Positions 31,024 to 40,337 of a stretch of DNA of 64,000 bases are shown here, piece after piece. Under the pieces are notes generated by a model, which was given only the letters and a program-made list of their open reading frames with translations, was not told where the DNA came from and did not search any database. The position numbers and the translations under genes were made by a program. The stretch's first letter is position 1, and the number at the start of each line of letters is the position of its first letter. This DNA is from a virus, in the IMG/VR virus record IMGVR_UViG_3300023184_000025, positions 62,001 through 126,000 of that record; one strand, written 5' to 3'.

Positions 31024-32220
31024 TTATATGTTATCAGGATTATTTATTAGGTCGGCATTGATATTCACGCATTTAATTTCTCGCTTGACATAGTCTCGTA
31101 GTTTAAACATGTGCGGCATTAGTGCTCGTTCAACTTCGGATTGCAAAGCTCTTGCTCCAGTTCCTGAATTAATTGCACGTTTTACAATTGCGTCAATACT
31201 GCTAGATTCAAAATTTAGTTCAACTTGATCTTGTTTGAAAATCCAACGATATTGATCTAAGATATTGTGTTTTACTTCAGTCAGTACACGAGTCATTGAT
31301 GACTCATCTAATTCTTCCAAAGTAACTACACTAGGAAAACGTCCTACAAATTCAGGAATCATTCCAAAACGCACCAGGTCGTCTGGAGTAACCTGGGTCA
31401 GGTCAACATCTCTGTTAGAAATCATTTCTGTGTTAAATCCAATATTTGATCCGTTGATACGATTTTTTAAAATGCTGTTAAGGCCAACAAATGCTCCACC
31501 TGTAATAAACAAAATTTTACTGGTGTCAATTTCGATCATTTCGCCTCCGGGATGTTTTCTACCACCGGAGTTTGGAATACGACATACAGTACCTTCAACT
31601 AGCTTTAGCAATGCTTGTTGAACACCTTCTCCTGATACGTCCCTGGTGATACTAGTGCTTTCACTTTTACGTGCAATTTTATCAATTTCATCTACAAATA
31701 CAATTCCATGCTGTGCTTTTTCAACGTCATTACCCGATGCCGCATATAATCGACTAATCAACATTTCAACGTCGTCACCAACATAGCCTGCTTCAGTAAT
31801 ACTGGTAGCATCTGCAATAACAAACGGAACATCTAAATATCTTGCCACTGTCTTGGCAAGAAGTGTTTTACCTGATCCAGTTGGGCCAAGCATAAGAATG
31901 TTGGCTTTGGATAGTTCAATTTCTGTTCCTATGTTTTGTAGTCGTTTGTAATGATTAACAATTGCAACGCTAAGAACAACTTTTGCACGATCTTGACCAA
32001 TAACGTATTGATCAAGAAATTCTTTAAGCTTCATGGGATCCATGCGTTCTACGTCATTGATGATTTCTGCTGGGGGCTGGTCTTCTAACAAGTCCTGGCA
32101 TAATGTAACACATTCGTTGCAGATTGCAACATCGTCACTGACAATTAGTTTTTTTACTACGTCTTTTTCTTTACCACAGAAGCTACAGGCGTGTTTGTGT
32201 TGTTGCAGTACAGCAGTCAT
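31024..32220 (-). CDS. clpX: ClpX, AAA+ unfoldase
   Basis: A 398-residue protein, near full length for ClpX (about 424). Zinc finger Cys12/15/34/37, Walker A GPTGSGKT (112-119), pore loop YVG (146-148), Walker B VFVDEID, RKH loop at 221-223, IGF at 260-262 (the ClpP docking loop) and GTGAR sensor II are all present. So it should bind ClpP, its own or the host's. It is coupled to the upstream membrane gene by TAATG. It unfolds tagged proteins with ATP and may redirect host proteolysis. Confidence 0.96.
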   Translation of the reverse strand: MTAVLQQHKHACSFCGKEKDVVKKLIVSDDVAICNECVTLCQDLLEDQPPAEIINDVERMDPMKLKEFLDQYVIGQDRAKVVLSVAIVNHYKRLQNIGTEIELSKANILMLGPTGSGKTLLAKTVARYLDVPFVIADATSITEAGYVGDDVEMLISRLYAASGNDVEKAQHGIVFVDEIDKIARKSESTSITRDVSGEGVQQALLKLVEGTVCRIPNSGGRKHPGGEMIEIDTSKILFITGGAFVGLNSILKNRINGSNIGFNTEMISNRDVDLTQVTPDDLVRFGMIPEFVGRFPSVVTLEELDESSMTRVLTEVKHNILDQYRWIFKQDQVELNFESSSIDAIVKRAINSGTGARALQSEVERALMPHMFKLRDYVKREIKCVNINADLINNPDNI

Positions 32221-33701
32221 TAAATTGGTCCTTGTTTAAGTTTTTCTTCGATTTGAGAACGTTCACTGTCATTGAGCAGTTCAGGGTCGTACTCGCCTGA
32301 ACTTATTTTACTAATTAAATAATCAATATAAGAGTCATTGTATACATATCTGTCGGTTAATTTTTTATCAACTTCAATCCATTTTTGTCCATTATATTTA
32401 AATAACTTGGTTGGTTGGTATGTTATGTTAAGATACATGTCTCCTTTTGCAGAAGACTCGGGCAATTGGTCTCCATAAGGAATGTCTGAATCTTCATCAC
32501 TGGTGTTTAAATAATCCTCCCAGGGCGAATGATCAATAAAACCTGCGTCAACTAATCGCCGTTGATTTTTTAAAGTTTCTTTAGGATTATCTGCTTTCCA
32601 CCGACGTTTAGCTTCTTTGACTGCTTCGGAATCGTTATCAACTTCTTCTTGAACTTCTTCTTGAACTTCTTCTTCAACTGGGTCACAATCCGGGTTAGCA
32701 CAAACAAATCCTATGCTAGGCACATCGACTAATGGTATGCCACATTTTACACAAGGTATAGTATCTGGTTCAATTGATAGTATTTCAACTGGAGAAGTTT
32801 CTGGATCCTTAGGGAATAATTCTGTTTTGACTGCAACTTCGCCTTCGGGCAATCCAAATGCTTCTACTGATTTTTTAAGTTGGGCAATCTGTTCTTCGGT
32901 TAACGGCCCATCGTCTTCTTCGTATGCTGGTGTTTTTTCTAAATCTTCTTTACGCCACTTTAAACTTTCAGTTGCGGCCAACAACATCATGATAGCCAAC
33001 GGATCAAACACAGCAACAATGATGATAATAACCCAGGTAACTGCTTTTTCCAACAAGTTGGCATCGGGGTTATCCCCGTAGACAAATGCGGCAATGTATT
33101 TTATCGGTCCAACTTCGGCTTCTACTTTACGAACTTCTGCCGCAATCGGCGCTCGCTGTTCAGCAAGTATGCTAACTTTTTTCTGTTCGGCTTCAATTTC
33201 AGCAAGGAGACGCCCACGTTCCTTTTGTTGACTCCTACGGAGAGCCACGGACTTATCTGCACCCGTTTCTGTTGTACTTCGACCCATGACTTGGTCCACT
33301 GCCTCATCCATTTGTTTAAGCGCCTTACGATTTGCATCTATATTGTCCTTGGCTGTTTTAATTTTTTCATCGTATACTGCAATCTTGGCCTGCACATCAC
33401 CTGATACTAGGCTTTGGTCACTGTGTGCTTTTGACAAGAATCCAAAAATACCCATTGATGTTATTATCATCAATATACCAACTGCTGGCACTAGATACAA
33501 TTTCATGGTTAACCGGCAACGGTGCCAGTATTCATGTAGCCAGACCGTTACAACTAGTTTAGCAACCTCAAGTACGGACCCCATAATCATGATGGGCACC
33601 ACCGCCGCCGCAAATATAGCCGCTAGGCCTGCAATTGAATAGAAAGCGGCAATGGCAGATAAAGATAGGGCTATTGCCAAAGTTAGTAGTGACAAAAACA
33701 T
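32220..33701 (-). CDS. Large membrane protein with coiled coil
   Basis: A 493-residue protein. Four membrane helices are visible: three in residues 1-92 and one near 225-245. Between them lies a charged coiled coil (~100-200). The C-terminal half is acidic, contains a CxxC pair (IPCVKCG and FVCANPDC, a small zinc ribbon) and an [11 protein letters not shown] repeat. I do not know a function; a DUF4407-like architecture is possible. It is translationally coupled to clpX by TAATG. A TAAATA box lies 7 bases before its start. Confidence 0.65.
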   Translation of the reverse strand: MFLSLLTLAIALSLSAIAAFYSIAGLAAIFAAAVVPIMIMGSVLEVAKLVVTVWLHEYWHRCRLTMKLYLVPAVGILMIITSMGIFGFLSKAHSDQSLVSGDVQAKIAVYDEKIKTAKDNIDANRKALKQMDEAVDQVMGRSTTETGADKSVALRRSQQKERGRLLAEIEAEQKKVSILAEQRAPIAAEVRKVEAEVGPIKYIAAFVYGDNPDANLLEKAVTWVIIIIVAVFDPLAIMMLLAATESLKWRKEDLEKTPAYEEDDGPLTEEQIAQLKKSVEAFGLPEGEVAVKTELFPKDPETSPVEILSIEPDTIPCVKCGIPLVDVPSIGFVCANPDCDPVEEEVQEEVQEEVDNDSEAVKEAKRRWKADNPKETLKNQRRLVDAGFIDHSPWEDYLNTSDEDSDIPYGDQLPESSAKGDMYLNITYQPTKLFKYNGQKWIEVDKKLTDRYVYNDSYIDYLISKISSGEYDPELLNDSERSQIEEKLKQGPI

Positions 33702-33703
33702 AG

Positions 33704-33973
33704 TTAGTTATTTACCGGTTTTTTAATCTCTTCTTTGATCAACTCAACTCCTGTTTTAAGCGTAATCCATACACCAAACTTAGAATCCGGCACTTCAAAC
33801 CAAACATCAACTCGAGGGTCAATTGACCATTTAACTTTATCAAGTTTACGCCGTACCTTTCCTTGACAACACCATTCTTTACCAAACAAGCGGCGACACT
33901 CAGCCATGACATTATACCATTGCTGAGAGTTTTTTATTGCAAAATAAAACTTGTGGTATTCTTTATTTTCCAT
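33704..33973 (-). CDS. Hypothetical protein
   Basis: An 89-residue basic protein, MENKEYHKFYFAIKNSQQWY at the N-terminus, with two adjacent Cys in the middle (EWCCQGK). The start of the membrane-protein gene follows its stop at once. No domain recognised. Confidence 0.55.
   Translation of the reverse strand: MENKEYHKFYFAIKNSQQWYNVMAECRRLFGKEWCCQGKVRRKLDKVKWSIDPRVDVWFEVPDSKFGVWITLKTGVELIKEEIKKPVNN
33709..33714 (-). promoter_or_regulatory. Candidate T4-like late promoter
   Basis: TAAATA followed by 7 bases and the ATG at 33701. It lies over the last codons of the upstream gene. Confidence 0.3.
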
Positions 33974-34035
33974 CCATATCTTTATCTGCGACCTTCTTTA
34001 AAATAATAAAGTTTCTTCATTGAAGAATGGCTATA

Positions 34036-34251
34036 TTATTCTAATCCAAAATGTTTGAGTAAAGCTTTTTCCTTGCCAGATACTGTGGCACATTCGCGAA
34101 CAATGCCTTCAGCAAATAACTGTAATTCATCCAGGCGCAAGGCACAGAATAAACTTGGATTTGCTTTAAATGCATCAAGAAAGTCCTCCTCATTGAGTTT
34201 TTCTTTAAAAGCACTATCGGCAATTTTAATAAAATTTTCATGCATAGTCAT
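34036..34251 (-). CDS. Hypothetical protein
   Basis: A 71-residue acidic helical protein (MTMHENFIKIADSAFKEKLN). AAGGAG lies 7 bases before the ATG. It overlaps the DNA ligase stop as ATGA. Unknown function; maybe a ligase or replication partner by position. Confidence 0.55.
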   Translation of the reverse strand: MTMHENFIKIADSAFKEKLNEEDFLDAFKANPSLFCALRLDELQLFAEGIVRECATVSGKEKALLKHFGLE

Positions 34252-35621
34252 AATTTTTCTCCTTGTTCAAATCCACGGAATCGCAAAAATCGAGGAAACC
34301 TCAGACTGTACGATCCGTCTTGGTTTTGCGTAACTGCGTCAGCTTCAACTTCAACCACGCACCCCAAAAGTTTATCCCTAGCGGTCCAATACTCATCGCG
34401 ATCGCTATCAGACAAACCACTGCCAACATTAACCCTAATATTTCGGTCATTATCGACTCCTTCACAAATTATAGCACCCAACCGGCCAAGATTGCGACCG
34501 GTTCCTTCTTCGAAACCCACAATATCGAGATCAACAGTGATAGTAGGTTTCCATTTCATCCAAAAGTCTGAACGTTTGCACTCGTAAGGTGCATCCATTG
34601 TTTTGATCATAATGCCTTCGTAGCCTTCTTCTACTGACGCTTCGGCAAACCTACGCATGACATCATGCCCTTCTGCTGTGTCTAAGTCCACATCCATACC
34701 AGGCATGATTTGCACACACCCATTTTCTGGTAACATTGCTTGAGCACGTTTTAAGAGATCAATTCGCTTGTGCTGTTGCAAATTACAAAAGCCTTCACGG
34801 AACTCTGTCAACGGCAAGATGTCAAACACATGATACACCATGTTGTCTGTTCGAGCATTGCTCTTGCGTTGAGCCTGTTTCATCAGGTCCTGGAAATTCT
34901 TGCCCACAATCTCGCCATCCAACACAAACTGTCCACCAAAGGCAGAATTACGTTGAAATGCTTTGCGATGTTCTTCAACAAAGTCAACAATCTGTGGGAA
35001 GTTCTCAAACTCTTTGCCATTACGACTGTACAATGTACAAGCAGATCCATTCACAACTGCCAACACACGCACACCATCCAGCTTGACTTCCAGGCGCTTG
35101 ATGCCTTTTAGTTTCTTGGGCTGGTCTGTAGAGTCCTGTGCTAGCTGGCAACTGAAGATTGGTATCTTCCATTCAGTCTTGCCCAGTACTTTGTTTAGAG
35201 TTTTCTCTGAGATACCGCATCTCAAGTCCTTGATCAACACCCGTCGAGCCAAGTTATTCCACTCGTCTGAGTCAAACATTTGACTGCAAGTTTCAATTGC
35301 CTCTCTTGCACGATTACCGGTGACGCTTCTGGTACGTAGACTTTCTAACAAGGCCCAAAACGTAGTCCAGGGGTTAGGCATACCGGTCAGTCCGTTGGTC
35401 TCGGGTACCTGACGGATGTTAAAAGTGTAGAAAGGATTATAGGCCTGGTAGCAATTAAAGAGAAAACATTGTGCATCGGCACTACCAAGTCTTGCCGCCA
35501 TTAGTGCTTTTTCAATGGTTTTTTCTTTGTGTATGCGACTGTCCGAACTTTCTAAATCACGTATCCAGCCTGCGGCCATTGTGTTGTCAAACCTTTCGTC
35601 GCTAAAATTAATATCTTGCAT
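34248..35621 (-). CDS. ATP-dependent DNA ligase (T4 gp30 type)
   Basis: A 457-residue ligase. The adenylated lysine is Lys180 in EVKLDGVR (motif I). VLDGEIVG is motif III; then EGIMIKTMDAPYECKR and WMKWKP follow as motifs IV and V. A C-terminal OB domain follows (VDLDIVGFEEGTGRNLG). The length is close to T4 gp30 (about 487). It seals nicks in replication. The start overlaps the stop of an upstream small gene near a TAAATA box only 2 bases before ATG. Confidence 0.95.
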   Translation of the reverse strand: MQDINFSDERFDNTMAAGWIRDLESSDSRIHKEKTIEKALMAARLGSADAQCFLFNCYQAYNPFYTFNIRQVPETNGLTGMPNPWTTFWALLESLRTRSVTGNRAREAIETCSQMFDSDEWNNLARRVLIKDLRCGISEKTLNKVLGKTEWKIPIFSCQLAQDSTDQPKKLKGIKRLEVKLDGVRVLAVVNGSACTLYSRNGKEFENFPQIVDFVEEHRKAFQRNSAFGGQFVLDGEIVGKNFQDLMKQAQRKSNARTDNMVYHVFDILPLTEFREGFCNLQQHKRIDLLKRAQAMLPENGCVQIMPGMDVDLDTAEGHDVMRRFAEASVEEGYEGIMIKTMDAPYECKRSDFWMKWKPTITVDLDIVGFEEGTGRNLGRLGAIICEGVDNDRNIRVNVGSGLSDSDRDEYWTARDKLLGCVVEVEADAVTQNQDGSYSLRFPRFLRFRGFEQGEKL

Positions 35622-35626
35622 AGTAT

Positions 35627-36121
35627 TTAACTTCCTGTAGAAAGGATAAGTGTACGTGGATCATCTTTGGCAATTTTAAAACCTTCAATAAACATGTGGT
35701 GTTCATCACCGCTGTCACGGATACAGGCATTGGCCGCAACATACAATGCCGACCAGGTCAGTCCATTGATCTCAGAAATCACTGTGTCGTCGCCCCAATG
35801 ATCTTTGTATAACACACGATTCACACCTTCAAAGGGATGACGATCGCTGAGATTGTTTGCGTCGTAGACACTCCACACAGCTGACAATCCTAGTTGATTT
35901 TGAACATCACTGTAATGCTCTTGTTTAAGTTCAAACGACTTGCTGTCTTGTTCGTATGCACTGGTAAGACCTTTGCGAATGTCTGTTGCGGCACGGGCCA
36001 GCTTGATGTACAGTTCAGGTTTGAGTACTTCTTCAAGCTGTGCCCTGACCTGATCCAACTCCCACAAGGCGTTGTGTATAGTCTTGAATTCTTCAGCAGT
36101 GATTGTAGGGCTACAGTTCAT
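35627..36121 (-). CDS. Hypothetical phage protein
   Basis: A 164-residue protein, mostly helical. The C-terminus has DEHHMFIEGFKIAKDDPRTL. No domain recognised. It precedes the ligase gene by 5 bases. Confidence 0.55.
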   Translation of the reverse strand: MNCSPTITAEEFKTIHNALWELDQVRAQLEEVLKPELYIKLARAATDIRKGLTSAYEQDSKSFELKQEHYSDVQNQLGLSAVWSVYDANNLSDRHPFEGVNRVLYKDHWGDDTVISEINGLTWSALYVAANACIRDSGDEHHMFIEGFKIAKDDPRTLILSTGS

Positions 36122-36127
36122 TATAAA

Positions 36128-36280
36128 TTATTCCTTAACAAACGACACACCTGATGCCATTATCATCAGACCAAATGATGCTGTCAATGCGGCGTAAAAT
36201 AAATCAAGATCTGTTTGACTGTGCTCAATGCCACCGACTGCACCAAAGGCAATCAATAACCCAATCATAATTCTAATCAT
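36128..36280 (-). CDS. Small membrane protein (50 aa)
   Basis: A 50-residue ORF with two hydrophobic stretches (MIRIMIGLLIAFGAVGG and ALTASFGLMIMASGVSFV). It overlaps the preceding gene's stop as TAATG. The tight coupling and composition support it. Function unknown. Confidence 0.55.
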   Translation of the reverse strand: MIRIMIGLLIAFGAVGGIEHSQTDLDLFYAALTASFGLMIMASGVSFVKE

Positions 36281-36756
36281 TATGCTGTTTCCTTTACAGT
36301 TTCCAAGGCTTCTGACAGCAATACCAGTTTGTTATAAAACTTTGTATCACTCTCGTAAGTGTTACCCACATACCAGACACCATCTTGCATAATATAATAC
36401 CATTCTGCACAGCATCCGTCGGCACGTTCAAAGAACTTGGCAAAGGTTAAATCCACTGCAAAGTCGACGCCTTCTTCTCCACGGTCACGACCGTAGAACG
36501 TGCATGAATCTCCGTGGTCCAACTTGTATTGCTCACGTTCCGCTGGCGTGAGGTCAAAGTGACTGAAGGCATGTTTTTCGCCGATGTTCGGGCGGAGGCT
36601 ACTGAGGTCCCCAAGGGCCACAAGGTGGTTTGCTTTTGCTGAGTCATAGTGTTCCTGTAGAATAAGACCATTGTGTTCGAGATAGCCATCCCAGTGACAG
36701 TAAACTGATTTACATTTATCACCATGCATAACTGCGATGCGACTACGAGTACCCAT
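36280..36756 (-). CDS. Conserved phage protein (MGTRSRIAVMHG type)
   Basis: A 158-residue protein that opens MGTRSRIAVMHGDKCKSVYC, then WDGYLEHNG and CTFYGRDRG. This opening is familiar to me from many phages and a few bacteria, but no function is known. It has its own early promoter and AAGGAG. Confidence 0.65.
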   Translation of the reverse strand: MGTRSRIAVMHGDKCKSVYCHWDGYLEHNGLILQEHYDSAKANHLVALGDLSSLRPNIGEKHAFSHFDLTPAEREQYKLDHGDSCTFYGRDRGEEGVDFAVDLTFAKFFERADGCCAEWYYIMQDGVWYVGNTYESDTKFYNKLVLLSEALETVKETA

Positions 36757-36787
36757 ATCAAGCTCCTTTGTGTTTCAGTATATGTAT

Positions 36788-36816
36788 ATTATAGCAAATT
36801 GGGAATTATCGGTCAA
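36788..36816 (-). promoter_or_regulatory. Sigma70-like early promoter (repeat family)
   Basis: TTGACC (36811-36816), 17-base spacer ending TTTGC, TATAAT (36788-36793). Leader with AAGGAG to the ATG at 36756. Confidence 0.85.
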
Positions 36817-37235
36817 CCTAAAGGAATGACCCTGGGATTGTTGGCCAGTACCTTTTTGGCACTTGCAAGAAATTTGGTATCACGTTTAAAATCTGCAAGA
36901 CGGCTTTCGGGATAAAACTTGACAGTGAGTTCATCAATATTAAAGTGAGCTTTCTTAATCTGATCTGCTACCTTGTTATACGGTTGTGTCTCTAGCTCTT
37001 TGATTAGGGACTGTTCTTTGGCCACAGCCTTTTCAAATTTAGTTTTGTCTTTGTGATAGGTTGCAATGTAGTCTGTCCTAAGTTTAACATTAGTATGACA
37101 CATGTCAATTCCCCATTGTAAATGATGTTGGGCTTCTGCTAGATTCTTGTACTGCCTGGGCGTCTTACGCTCAGTCCAGCCCATGTCATTGACCTGCAAG
37201 TAGGTACCATTGTCTAATAGGATAGTGTGTTTCAT
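36813..37235 (-). CDS. Hypothetical helical protein
   Basis: A 140-residue protein: short beta start, then charged helices (KTKFEKAVAKEQSLIKELE). Its promoter is of the repeated early type and AAGGA precedes the start. Unknown function. Confidence 0.6.
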   Translation of the reverse strand: MKHTILLDNGTYLQVNDMGWTERKTPRQYKNLAEAQHHLQWGIDMCHTNVKLRTDYIATYHKDKTKFEKAVAKEQSLIKELETQPYNKVADQIKKAHFNIDELTVKFYPESRLADFKRDTKFLASAKKVLANNPRVIPLG

Positions 37236-37268
37236 TTTGGTGGCTTCCTTTTTAATTGCAGTACAAGT

Positions 37269-37297
37269 ATTATAACAAAACGGGAATTATCGGTCAA
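37269..37297 (-). promoter_or_regulatory. Sigma70-like early promoter (repeat family)
   Basis: -35 TTGACC (37292-37297), 17-base spacer, TATAAT (37269-37274) upstream of 37235. Confidence 0.8.
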
Positions 37298-37584
37298 TCG
37301 ATATATTTTGGATACTTGGGACGTTTAGGGCAGAAGGGACAGTCGGCATCCTTGCAAACGCCTTCCAGCCACTTGTTGCAAGGGTCACAATAATTGCTGT
37401 CAAATTCAACATTATAACTACGGAAAGTTCCACAATGAAAACACCCAATATCTTCCTCAGGGTCGAACTGTAGTCGGACCTTGGGATTGGCATTACGACG
37501 ACTAAGATTTGGATTGCGGTCGTGCGCCTCCGCTTTCATTGTTGTGAGATACGGTCTACAATTTTCCCAACCATTATGCATCAT
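37294..37584 (-). CDS. Cys-rich zinc-ribbon-like protein
   Basis: A 96-residue basic protein. C-terminal Cys clusters (CFHCGTFRSYN, CDPCNKWLEGVCKDADCPFC) form likely zinc ribbons. The start is ATG at 37584, near CGGAGT. It could bind nucleic acid or proteins. No family name known. Confidence 0.6.
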   Translation of the reverse strand: MMHNGWENCRPYLTTMKAEAHDRNPNLSRRNANPKVRLQFDPEEDIGCFHCGTFRSYNVEFDSNYCDPCNKWLEGVCKDADCPFCPKRPKYPKYID

Positions 37585-37588
37585 AATC

Positions 37589-37849
37589 TTACTCCGAAAA
37601 TTCGTAAAACTTAACGCTGGCATCCAACTTTTGTAATTCTTTTGCCGCCGCAGTCAATTCCTTGTAACGTGATTGGACCAGGCTACGGGGCAATTCACCA
37701 TCGCATGTGAGATTCTCAGGACTCAGATCTGAGTCGATTGAATCAGCAATCTTCTGACGGTCAGTAGCATTGTCCAGGGTAAGTTCTTTGGCGCCAAAGA
37801 TTGTGGCATAAGCGTTTTTACGAACTAGGTATGTTTTTAATGCTGACAT
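37589..37849 (-). CDS. Hypothetical early protein
   Basis: An 86-residue protein starting MSALKTYLVRKNAY after AAAAAGGAG; a reading from 37897 begins inside the promoter and is rejected. Acidic, mostly helical. Unknown. Confidence 0.6.
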   Translation of the reverse strand: MSALKTYLVRKNAYATIFGAKELTLDNATDRQKIADSIDSDLSPENLTCDGELPRSLVQSRYKELTAAAKELQKLDASVKFYEFSE

Positions 37850-37879
37850 TGTTAACTCCTTTTTAATTACTATACAAGT

Positions 37880-37908
37880 AGTATAGCAAATTAACAATTA
37901 TCGGTCAA
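37880..37908 (-). promoter_or_regulatory. Sigma70-like early promoter (repeat family)
   Basis: TTGACC (37903-37908), 17-base spacer ending TTTGC, -10 TATACT (37880-37885). Upstream of the gene at 37849. Confidence 0.8.
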
Positions 37909-37918
37909 CCAAAAAGAA

Positions 37919-37940
37919 AACCCCAGGAATTCCTAGGGTT
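37919..37940 (-). terminator. Rho-independent terminator
   Basis: Near-palindrome AACCCYAGGAATTCCTRGGGTT with T-runs on both sides, between the gene ending at 37964 and the promoter at 37903. Confidence 0.75.
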
Positions 37941-37963
37941 TTTGTTGTAAAAAAGCCACAAAT

Positions 37964-38164
37964 TTAGGTTGACAAGCAACGAAATAATTGGGAATTCAGA
38001 TCATCAATTTCTTCGCGAGGAACATAGAAATCTGTAGTACTATCGTAGTACTCACCGGCTTTGGGGTCATAGTACAAAACCCTGCCATTGACATAATGAA
38101 ACGGACCTTCTAGCCCTTTGCGGGGCAAAAAACGGTCATCCTTTTGAAACTTTACCCAGGCCAT
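37964..38164 (-). CDS. Hypothetical protein
   Basis: A 66-residue protein starting MAWVKFQKDD after AAGGAG; it overlaps the end of the upstream gene by 29 bases. Tyr/Asp-rich beta segment in the middle (YYDPKAGEYYDSTTDFY). No domain recognised. Confidence 0.5.
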   Translation of the reverse strand: MAWVKFQKDDRFLPRKGLEGPFHYVNGRVLYYDPKAGEYYDSTTDFYVPREEIDDLNSQLFRCLST

Positions 38165-38369
38165 TTCTGAACTCCTTGTCAACATAAAATTGGATTAGTT
38201 CTCGTTGAATTTGTGTGATCAAATCACCGTGGTCTTCGTTGACAACAAAACGTACCGGGCATCTGCCCCAGGCTTCATTTTGGTTAAAGTCAGCAAACCA
38301 CTTTCGATGTTCTTTGTTGTAAGGGTTAAACACAACCCAGGGGCGACCGTGCAATGATAATCTACTCAT
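38136..38369 (-). CDS. Hypothetical protein
   Basis: A 77-residue protein (MSRLSLHGRPWVVFNPYNK). It follows an early promoter and a 10-codon leaderless ORF that ends exactly at its start (TAA then ATG). Unknown function. Confidence 0.5.
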   Translation of the reverse strand: MSRLSLHGRPWVVFNPYNKEHRKWFADFNQNEAWGRCPVRFVVNEDHGDLITQIQRELIQFYVDKEFRNGLGKVSKG

Positions 38370-38402
38370 TTAATAGGCTCCGTGTTCTAAAGTTTTAAAC
38401 AT
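38370..38402 (-). CDS. Ten-codon leaderless upstream ORF
   Basis: ATG at 38402 lies 6 bases after TATAAT and codes MFKTLEHGAY, ending in TAA directly before the ATG at 38369. It repeats the layout seen at 9849 and may couple translation. Confidence 0.35.
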   Translation of the reverse strand: MFKTLEHGAY

Positions 38403-38408
38403 AACGCA

Positions 38409-38437
38409 ATTATAAAATAATTCCAATTTTGTGTCAA
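38409..38437 (-). promoter_or_regulatory. Sigma70-like promoter, near-consensus
   Basis: TTGACA (38432-38437), 17-base spacer, TATAAT (38409-38414). The strongest match to consensus in the window. Confidence 0.85.
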
Positions 38438-38456
38438 CCTCTAAGTTAGTAACTGC

Positions 38457-40334
38457 TTACAATTGGGTATCTGTAGGAACACCAACAGCACCCAAAGCGG
38501 CAATATTTCTAGCTTCACGCATTGACGCAATAATTGCCTGGCCTGTCTGGTTGCTGGTATCAGCTACACTATTGATGTAGTCTGCGGCTTGTCCGGGCTC
38601 TACATCTTTACCATAAGAGTGCAGACTTGACGCAAACGACAGCACAGAAGATGTTGCATTTGGCTGTAGGTTAGCAAAGTCAATCTGTGCTTTAGTCTGA
38701 TTGGTTTTTTCTCTTTCCAACTGAGCTGCCATATTACCAAATGCCGATGTTGTTATAGCAACATTGGTGGAATTTGTTGTGGCAATGTTTGAAATATCGC
38801 TGGCCGCAATTGGGATTAGCACATCAAAAACACTAGCATACAAACTTGGAGCAGAGTTTGCTGGCCCATACGTTCCTGCACCGGGCTGTGGTGCTGGTAT
38901 TATAATTTCTCCCAGTTCTGCCGGTGGTGGCGACGGATTTGGATTAGATTGATTGTAGGATCCACTTAACACGTAATTCATCACTGTAAAAACGCCAAGC
39001 TTGACAGAACTATTTGGATTTCCGTTATCAAATGATAGAGTGTAAAATGCGTTTGCTGTTGCAAGGTTTGACATGGTTGCTGTCACAATCGGTAATTCAA
39101 CATTTTGTGTGGCGCCAGCGGCTGTACCGATTACGTCGTTTAATACAAGAGTATTCCCTGGACCAGTTCCTGATCCCAGCTGAGATTGTAGTGTAGAACC
39201 AACTGAAGCCGGCACCGGTGTTGTTAACGCATTTATATCTCCAAGACCTGTGTTGGTTTCTATGCCAGTAACAGCTTTGCTCATTGATACCAGCGTGGAA
39301 TTAAAAATTCCCTTGATCTGCATTAGAGATGCTACCAGTGCTTTGTTAGCCAAGGCTTGGTCTTGAGGGATAATTTTTTGTAACGTGTTATAAAGATCAA
39401 TGTATGTTTGTGGCAATACTGTTGCTAATTGTTGATTAACGCTGCCTGACTGGTCTACATAAATTTTTTGTAATCCGTTGGCAGTAGGTGCAGTAAATCC
39501 GCCAAAGCTGGTAGGGAAAATCTTAACAGGGTTTAATAAATCAGCCATTGTTGAAATATTACTTGTGGTAACTTTCATAATAGCATTGACCTGTGATAGT
39601 GCATCACCTGTAATTTTTGTCATGCCTTCATACAAGGCCTTGTTTACGTTTTCGGCAAACTCAACTTTGGCTATACTGTTTAATTGACTGTCAGTGGCAC
39701 CGGCAGCAATGGCCATGGCACGTATAGCAGGTGTTAGTCCGGCAACATTTATAAACTGTTTTAGTAATGCGGCTGGGCTACCAAGACTATTAAGGTCTTT
39801 AAGATTGATCAGGCTGCCAAGCTTTTGCAGATCTTCACCAAACTTTTGCAAATTTGAATTAACACTGGAAAATCCACCAGTGGTCAGATCATCCATGTTG
39901 GTAAACGTGGTTGCAAGTGTTTTAGATTTTTCGTTGGCCTTTAAGAATTCGTTGGCCTGTGAAATGTATCCTTTTGACTGAGAAAAGATTTGCGTAAATT
40001 TGCTGACATCACTGTTACCTGTTTCTGTATTGGCGATCATGGTGATATAGCCAGTAAACCCAGTGGTATAGGTATTGCCTAATACATTGGCCGCTGTTGA
40101 TGGGATAGCATTAGTAACAGCAGGAAAGTTTGATGCTCCTAGTGTTTGTAAATTGGCTATTGTGGCATTGCCAATATTGCCAGCAATGGCATTGGCCACC
40201 ACACCCATGAACTGCTTAACAACAGCAACGTTGTTGTAATTGGTAATATTTAAAGTTAGATTACCACTGACAGTGATGCCTTGATTTTCTGTAAGGCCTG
40301 CGCTGGCAATCAATTGAGAAGGACTCAGACCCAT
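38457..40334 (-). CDS. Large virion structural protein (tail region)
   Basis: A 625-residue protein, Ala/Thr/Asn-rich, with helical first half and beta second half. There is a Pro-rich linker (PNPSPPPAELG, near residue 470). No catalytic motif. It lies directly after the PAAR gene, so it probably belongs to the tail or baseplate. Composition fits a structural protein. Not identified with a named T4 gene product. Confidence 0.6.
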   Translation of the reverse strand: MGLSPSQLIASAGLTENQGITVSGNLTLNITNYNNVAVVKQFMGVVANAIAGNIGNATIANLQTLGASNFPAVTNAIPSTAANVLGNTYTTGFTGYITMIANTETGNSDVSKFTQIFSQSKGYISQANEFLKANEKSKTLATTFTNMDDLTTGGFSSVNSNLQKFGEDLQKLGSLINLKDLNSLGSPAALLKQFINVAGLTPAIRAMAIAAGATDSQLNSIAKVEFAENVNKALYEGMTKITGDALSQVNAIMKVTTSNISTMADLLNPVKIFPTSFGGFTAPTANGLQKIYVDQSGSVNQQLATVLPQTYIDLYNTLQKIIPQDQALANKALVASLMQIKGIFNSTLVSMSKAVTGIETNTGLGDINALTTPVPASVGSTLQSQLGSGTGPGNTLVLNDVIGTAAGATQNVELPIVTATMSNLATANAFYTLSFDNGNPNSSVKLGVFTVMNYVLSGSYNQSNPNPSPPPAELGEIIIPAPQPGAGTYGPANSAPSLYASVFDVLIPIAASDISNIATTNSTNVAITTSAFGNMAAQLEREKTNQTKAQIDFANLQPNATSSVLSFASSLHSYGKDVEPGQAADYINSVADTSNQTGQAIIASMREARNIAALGAVGVPTDTQL

Positions 40335-40337
40335 TTT

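Noticed and set aside
34736-35111. Plus-strand frames of 113-116 codons inside the DNA ligase gene
   Set aside because: They are antisense to a clear ligase with intact motifs, and their products look unlike real proteins.
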